The notes beneath the pieces were generated by a model, which saw nothing but the letters and a program-made list of their open reading frames with translations, was not told the DNA's origin and searched no databases. Below, piece by piece: positions 1-7,893 of a DNA stretch of 64,000 nucleotides (the stretch's first letter is position 1; every line of letters begins with the position of its first letter). Location of the stretch: assembly GCA_050247255.1 (NCBI GenBank), contig JBFWUM010000018.1, forward strand, positions 1 to 64,000, read 5' to 3'. Both the position numbers and the translations under genes were made by a program. The DNA is from JBFWUM01 sp050247255 (GTDB lineage Bacteria > Acidobacteriota > Vicinamibacteria > Vicinamibacterales > UBA2999).

Positions 1-522
1 GAGGGGAGCCACCTTGTTGACGAACATTCCCATCAGCGACACGAAGGCGACCAGCGCGAACGAGATCGCCAGTAGCGCCATCGACAGACTCCGCAGCGAT
101 GAGTTCTGCAGCACGCTCGACCGGTACCGCACGGCGACGAACGCGACCGCCGCCGTCAGCATCGAAGCGATCCACGGCATATGCTCCTTGCTCTCCATGG
201 CAAACGCGTGCAGCCAGGCGGTACTCGGGCTCGCCAGGACGAGCGCGCGAGGGAACTCGCTCAGATCGGTCACCCCGGGCGGAGGCGTGGCACGGTACGG
301 CGGGAAGACGACGTAGGTCCCCACGATGACGGTGAGCCAGAGCAGCACGGCGCTCAGCACCGTGGCACCCGCCAGCGCCCCTGATCCGGGCGCGACGGTC
401 ACGTTGTCGGACGAGCGGGCGGCATAGAGGTAGAACAACGCCGCTGCCAGTCCGACAAGGGCGCCTCCACCCAATCCCACCCCGTGAACCATCGTCCAGA
501 TACTGCGTTCCGAGAACAACAT
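1..522 (-). CDS. Membrane protein of unknown function, partial at left edge
   Basis: This is the first 174 codons of a protein that runs off the window. It starts with ATG (complement of 520-522), 21 bp after the end of the kinase gene, so it is probably the last gene seen of the response regulator-kinase run. Hydrophobic stretches at about residues 11-35, 47-73, 114-130 and 143-166 suggest four membrane segments. A proline-rich loop (FPPYRATPPPG, about residues 73-83) follows the second. I do not recognise the family. Its position right after a two-component system suggests an accessory or regulated membrane protein, which is inference. The C-terminus is missing, so full length and topology are unknown. 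Confidence 0.7.
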   Translation of the reverse strand, partial: MLFSERSIWTMVHGVGLGGGALVGLAAALFYLYAARSSDNVTVAPGSGALAGATVLSAVLLWLTVIVGTYVVFPPYRATPPPGVTDLSEFPRALVLASPSTAWLHAFAMESKEHMPWIASMLTAAVAFVAVRYRSSVLQNSSLRSLSMALLAISFALVAFVSLMGMFVNKVAPL

Positions 523-543
523 GGAAACCCTCCAGTCGTATGG

Positions 544-1911
544 TCAGGCTCGCTCGTCTGCGACACGCGGTAGAGCAATCGTGACCTGTAGTCCGATGGT
601 CGTCGCCGGCGAGTCCAGCCGGATTGTGCCCCGATGCAGGTCGACGATCCGCTGCACGATCGACAGGCCGAGCCCGGTGCCCGGTGCCTGCGTCCCCGGG
701 GCTCGATAGAAGCGGCGGCCGACGTTCGCGCGCTGCCCGGCAGGGATGCCGGGGCCCGCATCCCGGACGGTCACCCGCACGTCGGAGTCGGCGACCTCGA
801 TGTCCACGCCGACCCTCGTACCCGAGGGACTGTAGCGGATGGCGTTGTCGATGACGTTCCTGAAGAGAATCGAGAGAAGCCCCGCGTCGCCGGAGACCAG
901 TACGGGCTGTTCATGCGTCAGCTCGATGTCGATCCCCTTGGCGAGTGCGGCGGGCGCCAGGTCGCCGATCGTGCCCTTCAAGACGCTCGCGAGCTCCACC
1001 CGGGTCGGCTGGAACGACACGGCATCCGGGGCCAGGCGAGCCAGCGTCAACATCTGCTCCACGGTGTGCGTGGCGCGATCGCAGCCGGCGACCACGCCAT
1101 CCAGTGCGCGTGCCCTTTCGGCGTCGGCGGTCGCGCCGAGTGCGACCTGCGCCTGCGCACGGATGCCAGCGAGCGGCGTCCTGAGCTCGTGTGCCGCGTC
1201 GGCGGTGAACCGGCGCTCCTGTTCGATCAACCCGTGCACGCGCTCGAACAGCTGGTTGAGGCTCGTCACCAGTGCGCCGATTTCCGACGGCGCATCGGCA
1301 ACATCGAGCGGCGTCAGCGTGTCGGCGGACCTCGACGCGACCTGCTGGTTGATGTGCGTCAACGACTGCGTGGCGCGGCCGACGGCGACCCAAATGAGGA
1401 GACCGAGCACCGGCAGCGTGACGGCGAGCGGCGCGACGAAGTTACGGGCCACGGCGGTCGCGAGCTCGTCGCGCTCATAGTCCTGCTCGGCGACCTGGAC
1501 CAGCACGCGACTGCGGTCGTCCCAGGTGCTGAACACGCGCCATTGGGCGCCGCCGATCGTCGCGTCACTGAATCCATCCCTGACCGCCGATAGCGGCGTG
1601 TCCGGCGCATGCTGCGAATGCAGGCCGAGCGTCGTCTCGTTCCGCCACACCTGGAACATCACGCGTCGGCCGTAGCGGTGCAGTACCGGCGCGTGCTCGG
1701 TGTCGACGACGTCCACGCCTTCCCGTTCGTCGTCTCGTTGCACGCTGATCAACGATGCCGTCTGCGCCAGATGTGCGTCGAGCACCTCCGCCACCTCGTG
1801 CCTGGCATCGCGAAAGCTCACGGTTGCGGCGATGATCCATGCCACGGATACGGCCGTCAGGAGCAGTACCAGCAGCTGGCGTCGAACGGAGTGTTGACGT
1901 GATTCAGACAT
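544..1911 (-). CDS. QseC/PmrB-type sensor histidine kinase
   Basis: 455-residue inner-membrane sensor kinase. Membrane segments are at about residues 13-32 and 157-178, with a periplasmic region of about 125 residues between them, as in the 2CSK_N class. The dimerisation/phosphoacceptor box AAHELRTPLAGI puts the phosphorylated His near residue 240. The ATPase domain shows an N-box (NVIDNAIRYS, near 350) and glycine-rich G boxes (DAGPGIP and GTGLGLSIV). It would autophosphorylate and pass phosphate to the response regulator encoded just upstream. Its ATG overlaps the end of that gene by 8 bp, so the two are probably translated together. The nearby iron/flavin genes hint at a metal or redox cue, but the ligand cannot be read from the sequence. 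Confidence 0.93.
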   Translation of the reverse strand: MSESRQHSVRRQLLVLLLTAVSVAWIIAATVSFRDARHEVAEVLDAHLAQTASLISVQRDDEREGVDVVDTEHAPVLHRYGRRVMFQVWRNETTLGLHSQHAPDTPLSAVRDGFSDATIGGAQWRVFSTWDDRSRVLVQVAEQDYERDELATAVARNFVAPLAVTLPVLGLLIWVAVGRATQSLTHINQQVASRSADTLTPLDVADAPSEIGALVTSLNQLFERVHGLIEQERRFTADAAHELRTPLAGIRAQAQVALGATADAERARALDGVVAGCDRATHTVEQMLTLARLAPDAVSFQPTRVELASVLKGTIGDLAPAALAKGIDIELTHEQPVLVSGDAGLLSILFRNVIDNAIRYSPSGTRVGVDIEVADSDVRVTVRDAGPGIPAGQRANVGRRFYRAPGTQAPGTGLGLSIVQRIVDLHRGTIRLDSPATTIGLQVTIALPRVADERA

Positions 1912-2572
1912 GCTCGCCTCGCGGCATCACATAGCCGACGCCTCGGATGGTCTTTACGATGTCCGCCCCGAGCTTCCGCCGCAGGTGGTGGACATGCACT
2001 TCGACCGCGTTGCTCTCGACCTCCTCGCCCCAGCGGTACATCCGCTCCTCGAGCTGTTCACGCGAGAGCACGCGGCCGGCGTTGAGCATCAGTTCCTGGA
2101 GCAGCGAGAATTCCCTGGGCTGGAGATCGATCGGCTGTCCATCCCGCGTGACGGTCCTCGCGGCCGGGTCGAGCGACACCTCTCCCACGCGCAAGAGGGC
2201 CGCGGGCTCGCCCTTGGACCGGCGGACCAGCGCTCGCAGCCTCGCCGCGAGCTCATCGAGGTCGGTCGGTTTGACCACGTAGTCGTCAGCGCCGCCGTCC
2301 AGGCCCTTGATCCGATCCTGAATGGCATCGCGCGCAGTGAGGATCAGCACCGGCACCTTGTTGCCTCGGGCGCGTTCGCTGCGGAGAAGCTCGAGTCCGG
2401 TCAGCCCGGGCAGCCCAAGATCGAGGATGATGGCCGCAAATGGTTCGACGCGCATCACCGTCTGCGCTTCGCGCCCGTCCTGGACCCAGTCGGGTTCGAA
2501 CCCCCGCTGCTTCAGTCCAACCGTCAGGGCGTCACCAAGCAGCGGGTCATCTTCGACGATCAGCACGCGCAT
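1904..2572 (-). CDS. OmpR-family response regulator, QseB/PmrA-like
   Basis: 222-residue DNA-binding response regulator. The receiver domain (about 1-118) has the acidic pair after MRVLIVEDD, the phospho-acceptor Asp in ILDLGLPG (near residue 52) and the conserved Lys in VVKPTDLDEL. The C-terminal winged helix (about 125-218) ends in the usual VRGVGYVM block (here IRGVGYVM). It partners the overlapping kinase. Close relatives (QseB, PmrA) bind tandem CTTAA half-sites with an 11-bp period. Two such boxes occur at 3038-3053 and 5324-5339, the first ahead of this gene's own run, which suggests autoregulation (inference). The upstream stress-like gene ends 12 bp before it. Confidence 0.95.
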   Translation of the reverse strand: MRVLIVEDDPLLGDALTVGLKQRGFEPDWVQDGREAQTVMRVEPFAAIILDLGLPGLTGLELLRSERARGNKVPVLILTARDAIQDRIKGLDGGADDYVVKPTDLDELAARLRALVRRSKGEPAALLRVGEVSLDPAARTVTRDGQPIDLQPREFSLLQELMLNAGRVLSREQLEERMYRWGEEVESNAVEVHVHHLRRKLGADIVKTIRGVGYVMPRGEHV

Positions 2573-2584
2573 ATCGTCTCCTCG

Positions 2585-2992
2585 TCAAGCGGCGATGCCC
2601 TCGATTGTCCACTGCCCGTAGGCGTTGATGAAATGCGCGCCGTGAGCGCGGAGAATCTGGGTGACCGCGTTCTGGTTTCGGCGCCCGTGAATGTGGACGT
2701 CCACGACCTGGTGCCCCTGGGTCAGTTCGGCTTGGTACTTTCGGAGGTGCGCTCCTTCCGCCGTCCAGCGTTGCAGTCCACGGAGCACGTGTGTCACACC
2801 GCCGCTGTAGACGCCCTCGGCATCGATCTGTCGCGCGCCTTCCTCCCCCGAGAAAGCAGCCAGGTCCCGGCCTCCGATTCCCGCTCGTTCGAGCGTGGCG
2901 ATAGCGGCCTGCGTCTGCCGCGGATCGTCAATCACGGCGATGACGCGATTCGTCAGGTTCCGCAGGGTCTGTCCGTTCTGGTTCGTCTTCAT
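2585..2992 (-). CDS. Small stress-protein-like protein, unknown function
   Basis: 135 residues from the ATG at 2992. An in-frame start 18 bp further upstream is less likely because GGAGG lies 4 nt before the chosen ATG. The protein is soluble and has no signal peptide. The N-terminal half reads like a small alpha/beta domain (VIAVIDDPRQTQAAIATLERAGI), as in proteins annotated as general-stress or YflT-like. A second part with HQVVDVHIHGRRNQNAVTQIL resembles a repeat of the same fold. I do not recognise a named family. It stands directly upstream of the response regulator and 46 bp downstream of a PmrA-like box, so it is probably the first gene of that operon and controlled by the same regulator. 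Confidence 0.65.
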   Translation of the reverse strand: MKTNQNGQTLRNLTNRVIAVIDDPRQTQAAIATLERAGIGGRDLAAFSGEEGARQIDAEGVYSGGVTHVLRGLQRWTAEGAHLRKYQAELTQGHQVVDVHIHGRRNQNAVTQILRAHGAHFINAYGQWTIEGIAA

Positions 2993-3037
2993 ATGGCCTC
3001 CGAGGATCAACCTCGAATGCGAGTGTATGAACCGAAC

Positions 3038-3053
3038 CTTACACCCCTCTTAA
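3038..3053. promoter_or_regulatory. PmrA/QseB-like tandem CTTA box
   Basis: CTTAC and CTTAA are spaced 11 bp start to start (context ACCTTA-N9-TTAA). This matches the known PmrA/QseB box layout and closely matches the box at 5324-5339. It lies 46 bp upstream of the start of the minus-strand gene at 2992. That binding occurs here is inference. Confidence 0.5.
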
Positions 3054-3758
3054 CGACTTGGCGGGCGGAATCTGGGTCCCATCAGGGCCGGCGAGCACGG
3101 CACGAACGCGCTCGGCGGTGAGGACCCTGTAAGACGTGAGGAAGGTCACGACGGATGCGGTCGTCAGGTACACGACGTTCGCCCACACGGTCGTGCGTTC
3201 AGTGCCGAGCAGCAGTCCGTGCGCGACTGCCAACCAGAACGCGACGAAGCTCGCGTAGTGCAGGCGGCGCCACACACGGCCGCCGATATGGCGACGGACG
3301 TGGAAACTGGCAATGAGCAGCAGAGAAAGCCACGCCGCGATCTGGCCGAAGGCCACCAACAACGGTTCGTAGCTCCCGCCGAAGGGCAGGATGACGGCGC
3401 GCAGCGAAAACGTTACGTAGCGATCGCCCATCAGCACGAGGCCATGGAAGCAGGCGAACCCCGCACCCGCGGCGCTGAGGAGCTGGTGCGCATCGAGCAG
3501 TTGGGGCGGGCGTGCCCAGGCGCGGCCCGTTCGCGTGCTGAGCAGCAAACCCCAGGTCACCGAGCCCCACAGCAGCAGATACGCGACGAACCCTGTCGCG
3601 CGGCTCAGGTACCAGAACGAGGTCGTGCCTGCGGCAAGGCCGGTTGCGCCGATGCCAATGACAAAGCCGCCCGTCGCGAGCATGATGCCGACAACGGCGC
3701 TCACGGCCAGGCTCCCTGGGGCGATGGCGTTCGTGTCACGCGCAGCGGAACGAGGCAT
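3039..3758 (-). CDS. Ferric-reductase-like transmembrane (haem b) protein
   Basis: 239-residue integral membrane protein of the ferric reductase-like/MsrQ-type fold. Starting at the ATG at 3758 it has about six hydrophobic helices. Candidate haem ligands lie in LLDAHQLLSAAGAGFACFHG and in the VAHGLLLG stretch, with a basic FHVRRHIGGRVWRRLHYASF loop typical of the family. No FAD/NAD-binding domain follows, so it must take electrons from a partner. It overlaps the end of the ApbE gene by 23 bp, so it is probably translated with it. That context suggests transmembrane electron transfer to a flavinylated or metal acceptor. An earlier ATG 51 bp upstream would add a basic tail and is less likely. 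Confidence 0.75.
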   Translation of the reverse strand: MPRSAARDTNAIAPGSLAVSAVVGIMLATGGFVIGIGATGLAAGTTSFWYLSRATGFVAYLLLWGSVTWGLLLSTRTGRAWARPPQLLDAHQLLSAAGAGFACFHGLVLMGDRYVTFSLRAVILPFGGSYEPLLVAFGQIAAWLSLLLIASFHVRRHIGGRVWRRLHYASFVAFWLAVAHGLLLGTERTTVWANVVYLTTASVVTFLTSYRVLTAERVRAVLAGPDGTQIPPAKSLRGV

Positions 3759-4707
3759 GGGGCGCGACCTCTTGGTGCGGAGAATCGCCGACGACCACCT
3801 CGCGGCCATCGGTGGCGGTTAATAGTGCGGACAGGCCGCGGTTCAGGAGATAGGCGGTGCCGGACTCGCTGCCGAGCACCAGTACGACCTTGGCAGCGAC
3901 GTCCGCCGTCATCGCGTCGGGCGCGTGCACCGTGACGGCATAGAGATCACTGTCCGCGGACGTGCCGGTTCTCGGGTCGATCACGTGATGCAGGATCCGG
4001 CCGCCGCGCCGCCACCGGCGGCCGCCGATACTGCTCGTCGCGAGCGCACCCGAGTGCAGTCGCACAAGGGCGCGGTCGCGTTCCGGCGTGAAGGGCGCCT
4101 GCACGCCGATCGGCCATGGCTCACCATCAACAGTGCCGACGACGCGCAAATCTCCACCGGCGTCCACGAGCACCGAGCCCAGCGGAGCCAGCGTCACCGC
4201 GACGTGATCGACCGCCCACCCTTTCGCAATGCCGCCCAGGTCCAGGCCGAGGTCACCTGGGAGGTCGACCGAACCAGCGCTGTCGTCCATCCGGATACGT
4301 CGCCAGGAGCCGACTGTCCCCGTTGGCAGGGAAGACGCCTCCTCTGTATCGCCCCTTGCGACGATGGTTTCGAAACTGCGGTCGTAGCCTGCGCGCTCCA
4401 GACTGTGAAGGACGGTCGGATCGTAGATGCCGGCGCTCTCATGCGCGGCGTCGAGGGCGGCCACGAGCACGGTCCAGAGCATGGGGGAGACCACCTGCGG
4501 TCCGCGCCCCGCGGCGCCGTTCAATCGACTGAGTGCGGAGGTGTCGCGGAAGCGACTCAATTCTGCTTCGACGCCCGCGAAGAAGTCCTCGGCCCACCGT
4601 ATTGCCGGCCGGATCACCGGCGTGTCCTCGGGATTCGGCGACCAGACCCAGACGCCGATGCCGGTGTTCATGGCGCGAAACTGATGTTCGTACAGCATGG
4701 TGATCAC
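3736..4707 (-). CDS. apbE: FAD:protein FMN transferase (ApbE family)
   Basis: 323 residues. The family attaches FMN covalently to Thr/Ser of partner flavoproteins outside the cytoplasm. Diagnostic blocks are present: GDLGLDLGGIAKGWAVD near the centre, the LHSGALATSSIGGR block and HHVIDPRTG towards the C-terminus with its metal/FAD-binding Asp. The first codon is GTG at 4707, overlapping the stop of the upstream small gene by 4 bp; an ATG nine bases later (4698) is an alternative. No signal peptide or lipobox is obvious, although many ApbE proteins are exported. No neighbour carries an evident FMN-binding domain with the D-x-x-S/T-G/S-A-T/S acceptor motif, so the substrate is not visible in this window. 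Confidence 0.9.
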   Translation of the reverse strand: MITMLYEHQFRAMNTGIGVWVWSPNPEDTPVIRPAIRWAEDFFAGVEAELSRFRDTSALSRLNGAAGRGPQVVSPMLWTVLVAALDAAHESAGIYDPTVLHSLERAGYDRSFETIVARGDTEEASSLPTGTVGSWRRIRMDDSAGSVDLPGDLGLDLGGIAKGWAVDHVAVTLAPLGSVLVDAGGDLRVVGTVDGEPWPIGVQAPFTPERDRALVRLHSGALATSSIGGRRWRRGGRILHHVIDPRTGTSADSDLYAVTVHAPDAMTADVAAKVVLVLGSESGTAYLLNRGLSALLTATDGREVVVGDSPHQEVAPHASFRCA

Positions 4708-4919
4708 GAGCGGCGCGTACGCGTCACAGGCGCCTGGAACACCGGCTTCTGAGGCATCGTCACGCGGCGCGCCGGCGGGATGTGAGTCGGCGTCGACGTC
4801 GTAATGGGTGCGACAACCACGCTCTCAACAGGCGGTCCGCTCCTCGACAATGCCGCCCAGCCGAGCGCAGTTGCGCCGAGGCTGGTCAGGAGCAACCATG
4901 CCTTCCACCATTGACTCAT
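4704..4919 (-). CDS. Small single-pass membrane protein
   Basis: 71 residues from the ATG at 4919. One hydrophobic N-terminal helix (WKAWLLLTSLGATALGWAAL) is followed by a proline/threonine-rich, positively charged tail (PITTSTPTHIPPARR). A TTG 21 bp earlier overlaps the preceding stop codon and is an alternative start; the ATG with an upstream AGGGAG is preferred. Its stop overlaps the ApbE start, tying it to the flavin-transferase run. No family recognised. It may be a membrane anchor or assembly factor for the neighbouring electron-transfer protein, which is inference from position only. Confidence 0.55.
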   Translation of the reverse strand: MSQWWKAWLLLTSLGATALGWAALSRSGPPVESVVVAPITTSTPTHIPPARRVTMPQKPVFQAPVTRTRRS

Positions 4920-4936
4920 CGCCGTGTTCTCCCTCG

Positions 4937-5275
4937 TCAATCGTCGTGTGAACGGCGTCCGTCAGACCGGCGTCCGCGACGCTCGTCATCATCATCGTCC
5001 TCCCCGAACTCTTCACCGTCAGTTCGGGCGGAGGCGATCTGCGACTGCGCCGACTGCAGCGCGCCGATCTGCGCGTAGGCAGCATCGAGGTCCCGGTATG
5101 CCTCCTCGAGCTTCTGCCGGTAGACGCCGGCCTCGTCCTGGGTCGTGACAGGTGTCGATGGAGTCGTGCGCAACCAGCCGTTATGAAACCCGACCGCCAA
5201 TGTCCCCCCGCCCAGGACGAGCACCGTGAGCAGGCCGGAGATGATGACGACGGACCGATGTGCAGGAAGTGGCAT
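4937..5275 (-). CDS. Membrane-anchored coiled-coil protein with acidic tail
   Basis: 112 residues with AAGGAG seven bases before the ATG. One N-terminal membrane helix (about residues 9-31) is followed by a short linker. A helical, probably coiled-coil stretch comes next (YRQKLEEAYRDLDAAYAQIGALQ, about 53-75). The tail is strongly charged, with DDDDDE near 93-98 and then an Arg/Asp/His-rich end. The acidic cluster and histidines could bind metal cations, which would fit the iron-related neighbours, but that is inference. It is the first gene of the minus-strand run towards apbE. A PmrA-like box lies 49 bp upstream, shared with the divergent transporter gene. No named family recognised. Confidence 0.6.
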   Translation of the reverse strand: MPLPAHRSVVIISGLLTVLVLGGGTLAVGFHNGWLRTTPSTPVTTQDEAGVYRQKLEEAYRDLDAAYAQIGALQSAQSQIASARTDGEEFGEDDDDDERRGRRSDGRRSHDD

Positions 5276-5323
5276 GCCGAATCTCCTTGTTCTGAGGCAT
5301 CGAGGAGAGTCTGACGGCCTAAC

Positions 5324-5339
5324 CTTATGGCCGCCTTAA
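5324..5339. promoter_or_regulatory. PmrA/QseB-like tandem CTTA box
   Basis: CTTAT and CTTAA have an 11-bp period (context ACCTTA-N8-CTTAAG). The box sits between divergent genes, 49 bp from the minus-strand start at 5275. It overlaps the -35 position of the plus-strand TACAAT box at 5357. That geometry fits direct activation of the transporter gene by the local response regulator (inference). Confidence 0.5.
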
Positions 5340-5356
5340 GAGCCCGTGTCCGCCGC

Positions 5357-5362
5357 TACAAT
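5357..5362 (+). promoter_or_regulatory. -10 box TACAAT for the VIT-type transporter
   Basis: TACAAT lies 20 bp before the ATG at 5383, with GAGG in between as a possible ribosome site. There is no good -35 hexamer. The second half of the PmrA-like box occupies that place, 17 bp upstream. Confidence 0.45.
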
Positions 5363-5382
5363 CGGCACGAGCGAGGTGCGGC

Positions 5383-6075
5383 ATGCCACATGGGGAGCGT
5401 CATCGGAGCGAGCGGATTGGATGGCTGCGCGCCGCAGTGCTCGGCGCGAACGACGGCATCGTCTCCACGGCAAGCCTCGTCGTCGGCGTCGCCGCGGCGG
5501 CGGCTGCGCGGCAGGATGTGCTGATCGCCGGCGTGGCGGGCCTGGCCGCGGGCGCGCTCTCGATGGCGGCGGGCGAATATGTCTCGGTCAGCTCGCAGGC
5601 CGACACGGAACGGGCGGATCTGAAACGCGAGCGGCACGAGCTGGCGACAGCACCCCAGGCGGAAGAAGACGAGCTCACGGGCATCTACGTTCGTCGGGGA
5701 CTGGAGCCGGCACTCGCTCGCACTGTTGCGCGCCAGTTGATGACGAAAGGCGCCCTGGCGGCACACGCACGCGACGAGCTTGGCCTGACCGAGGAACTCG
5801 CGGTCCGTCCCCTGCAGGCTGCCCTCGCGTCCGCGGCCACCTTCGCCATCGGAGCGGCGGTACCGATACTCGCGATAGTGGTGGCCCCGATCAGCGCCCT
5901 GACAGCGACCGTTGCGGCGGCATCACTGGTGTGCCTCGTTGTCCTCGGCGCAACGGCCGCGTTCGTCGGCGGCGCACCAGTGCTCGCCGGCGCCGCGCGA
6001 GTGACCATCTGGGGAATCGTGGCGATGCTCGCGACGGCCGCCGTCGGGAGGCTCTTCGGGACCGTCGTCGGGTGA
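5383..6075 (+). CDS. VIT1/CCC1-family Fe2+/Mn2+ transporter
   Basis: 230-residue membrane transporter of the VIT family, which moves ferrous iron or manganese out of the cytosol. The N-terminal signature LRAAVLGANDGIVSTASLVVGVA and the following GLAAGALSMAAGEYVSVSSQ helix are typical. The cytoplasmic hairpin with Glu-rich metal-binding residues (about 70-105) and three further helices after residue 140 complete the family layout. Usual length is about 230 residues, so the protein is complete. It is transcribed away from the small-protein/apbE run from a shared intergenic region holding a PmrA-like box. It probably relieves metal stress under the neighbouring two-component system (inference). 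Confidence 0.9.
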   Translation: MPHGERHRSERIGWLRAAVLGANDGIVSTASLVVGVAAAAAARQDVLIAGVAGLAAGALSMAAGEYVSVSSQADTERADLKRERHELATAPQAEEDELTGIYVRRGLEPALARTVARQLMTKGALAAHARDELGLTEELAVRPLQAALASAATFAIGAAVPILAIVVAPISALTATVAAASLVCLVVLGATAAFVGGAPVLAGAARVTIWGIVAMLATAAVGRLFGTVVG

Positions 6076-6100
6076 ATGGCCTGTCGAAGCTGTCGCTGCG

Positions 6101-6616
6101 ATGAGCGGGAGGCCAAACATGCTCCGCATGGCGCTCGACCTGCGGCGCGCCGTGCGGGAAGGCGCGGCGGGAATCGAGCGCCGCCAGAAGAAGCGGCTCG
6201 CAGACCTCGTGGCGCACGCACGCGCGAACTCACCCTTCTACCAACAGCTCTACGGCGACCTCCGCCGGCTGACGGACCGCACCATCACCAGGGCCGAGCT
6301 CGAGGCCTTCGTCGCCGACCCCTCCCACGTCGGCGTTCCTTTCCGCCCACCGGGCGTCGTCCGCAGCCAGCTCGTCCAGGTGGGCCCGGCGGCGCTGAGC
6401 CTGAGGCTCTCAACGGTGCCGGGCGCCGACATCGAGGCGGTGTCGCGCGAGGTGATCGCAAAGTTCGCCTCGTTCTTCGCCACTCAGGGCCTTGGGAACG
6501 TTGAGCTGGTTCGCGCAGCCGAGCCGCCAGAACAAAGGCCGGGCGGCGGCAAGTTCCGCCACGTTATTGCGCGACCTGCGGGCGAGGCAGATTTCGCCAG
6601 CGGACCTCGCGACTGA
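6101..6616 (+). pseudogene. Internally deleted PaaK-like adenylate-forming protein
   Basis: 171 codons open from ATG to stop. The start (KKRLADLVAHARANSPFYQQLY) matches the N-terminus of coenzyme F390 synthetase/phenylacetate-CoA ligase-like proteins. The end (VVRSQLVQVGPAALSLRL to GGGKFRHVIARP) matches their C-terminal lid. Between TRAELEAFVADPSHVGVPF and RPPGVVRSQ the ATP-binding core (serine/glycine-rich loop and YGxTE-type motif, roughly 250 residues in full-length relatives) is absent. A shorter loss seems to lie just before TDRTITRAEL. Both joins kept the frame. It cannot adenylate substrates as it stands. It follows the VIT gene by 25 bp and converges on the next gene. A reduced but functional protein cannot be excluded. 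Confidence 0.65.
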
Positions 6617-6628
6617 GCGCTCACGCTC

Positions 6629-7864
6629 TCACGCAAACAACAGCAGCGCAGCCCCCGTCGCCACGAGCATCAGCGCCAGGGCGCCGCCCGCGACCACCCG
6701 GAATCGTGTCCCGCCGAGAACAACGGCCAGCGTGAGTTTCATCGCGGTATTGGCCAGCACGCCAACCGCGATGGCCGCAGCCGCAGCCGCCGGCGACGAC
6801 GTCTCGGCAACACCTCGCGCCATGGATACGGTCAGCGCATCGACATCGGTCAGCCCCAGCACCGCGGCCGAGGTGTACACGCCGGATTGCCCCCACACGT
6901 TCCCGACGAGGACAACCGCCATCAGCACCGCCTGGAACAGCACGGCCATCTGCAGCGCCGCTGCGAGCTGCAGCGGATTGCGTACCGCGACGTCCGGGGC
7001 TCCGGTCCGCGGCGAGCGGCGCGCGCCGATGATGGCCACCAACGCGGCGATCACGGCAGGCGGGACCAGGTACGGCACGAGGGGCAATGCCACCGCGGCG
7101 TTGAGGATCGCGGTCGCGACAAGCACGCGCGGATAGAGCATCGCGTTCCCCGCCACGGCCCCCACGGCGAGGGCACGAGCGGCCTCTGGCTCCGTGCGGC
7201 TCGTCCGCGCGAACGTGAACGTCACGTTGGTCGAAGACACCAGTCCGCCGAGCAGGCCGGTGACGAGGTACCCGTGACCGGGGCCAACCATCCGGCGCGC
7301 CATGTCGCCGACGAAGCTCAGTCCCGAGAAGAACAGGACCAGCATCCAGATCAGGCGCGGGCGAACGCCGCCGAGCGGGCCGTACGGCCCTTCCGGCAGT
7401 AATGGCAGGATGACGAGGGCCATCACGGCGAAGCGCACGCCCGACCGAAGGCCGACATCGTCGATGCGCTGCACCAGCGCATGCAGGCGGGACTTCTCGA
7501 CGAGCAGCAGGACGAGGAGCGAAATGATGCCGCTGGCGAGCCGGACCGACCCCATGCCCGCCAGCACGCCCGACGCGAGGACGATCAGCGCCGCAACCTC
7601 GGTGGTGCCGTCGATGTCCTGGCGGCTGCCCGCGGCGTACGCGGCAGCAACCACAGCGACCGCCCCGGCCAGCAGGATAGCCGCGGGAACCGCGGCGTCC
7701 GCCGTCCACAACCATCCGCTGATGCCGCCAGCGGCGCCGAGCATGGTGAACGTGCGAATGCCGGCGAAGCGCGCACCCGGACCGTCCGCATGCCCGGACC
7801 ATTGACGCTCCAGGCCCACAGCGGCCCCGCCAAGCGCCGCGATCAGAAGACCGACGATGTTCAA
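6629..7864 (-). CDS. MgtC/SapB-type membrane protein with DUF4010
   Basis: 411 residues and about twelve hydrophobic helices. The N-terminal third has MgtC/SapB hallmarks (LLIAALGGAAVGLERQW, then GIRTFTMLGAAGG). The rest matches the DUF4010 layout (GLLGGLVSSTNVTFTFARTSR; GVYTSAAVLGLTDVDALTVSMA). The transport substrate of this family is unknown; a link to magnesium or other ion homeostasis is by analogy with MgtC only. The start is TTG at 7864 with GGGGG a few bases upstream; no better in-frame start precedes the conserved N-terminal helix. It converges on the decayed PaaK-like gene and is followed, on its upstream side, by the methyltransferase gene in the same direction. Confidence 0.85.
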   Translation of the reverse strand: MNIVGLLIAALGGAAVGLERQWSGHADGPGARFAGIRTFTMLGAAGGISGWLWTADAAVPAAILLAGAVAVVAAAYAAGSRQDIDGTTEVAALIVLASGVLAGMGSVRLASGIISLLVLLLVEKSRLHALVQRIDDVGLRSGVRFAVMALVILPLLPEGPYGPLGGVRPRLIWMLVLFFSGLSFVGDMARRMVGPGHGYLVTGLLGGLVSSTNVTFTFARTSRTEPEAARALAVGAVAGNAMLYPRVLVATAILNAAVALPLVPYLVPPAVIAALVAIIGARRSPRTGAPDVAVRNPLQLAAALQMAVLFQAVLMAVVLVGNVWGQSGVYTSAAVLGLTDVDALTVSMARGVAETSSPAAAAAAIAVGVLANTAMKLTLAVVLGGTRFRVVAGGALALMLVATGAALLLFA

Positions 7865-7893
7865 TGACCCCCGAAGCCGGCTCGCCCCCTATG

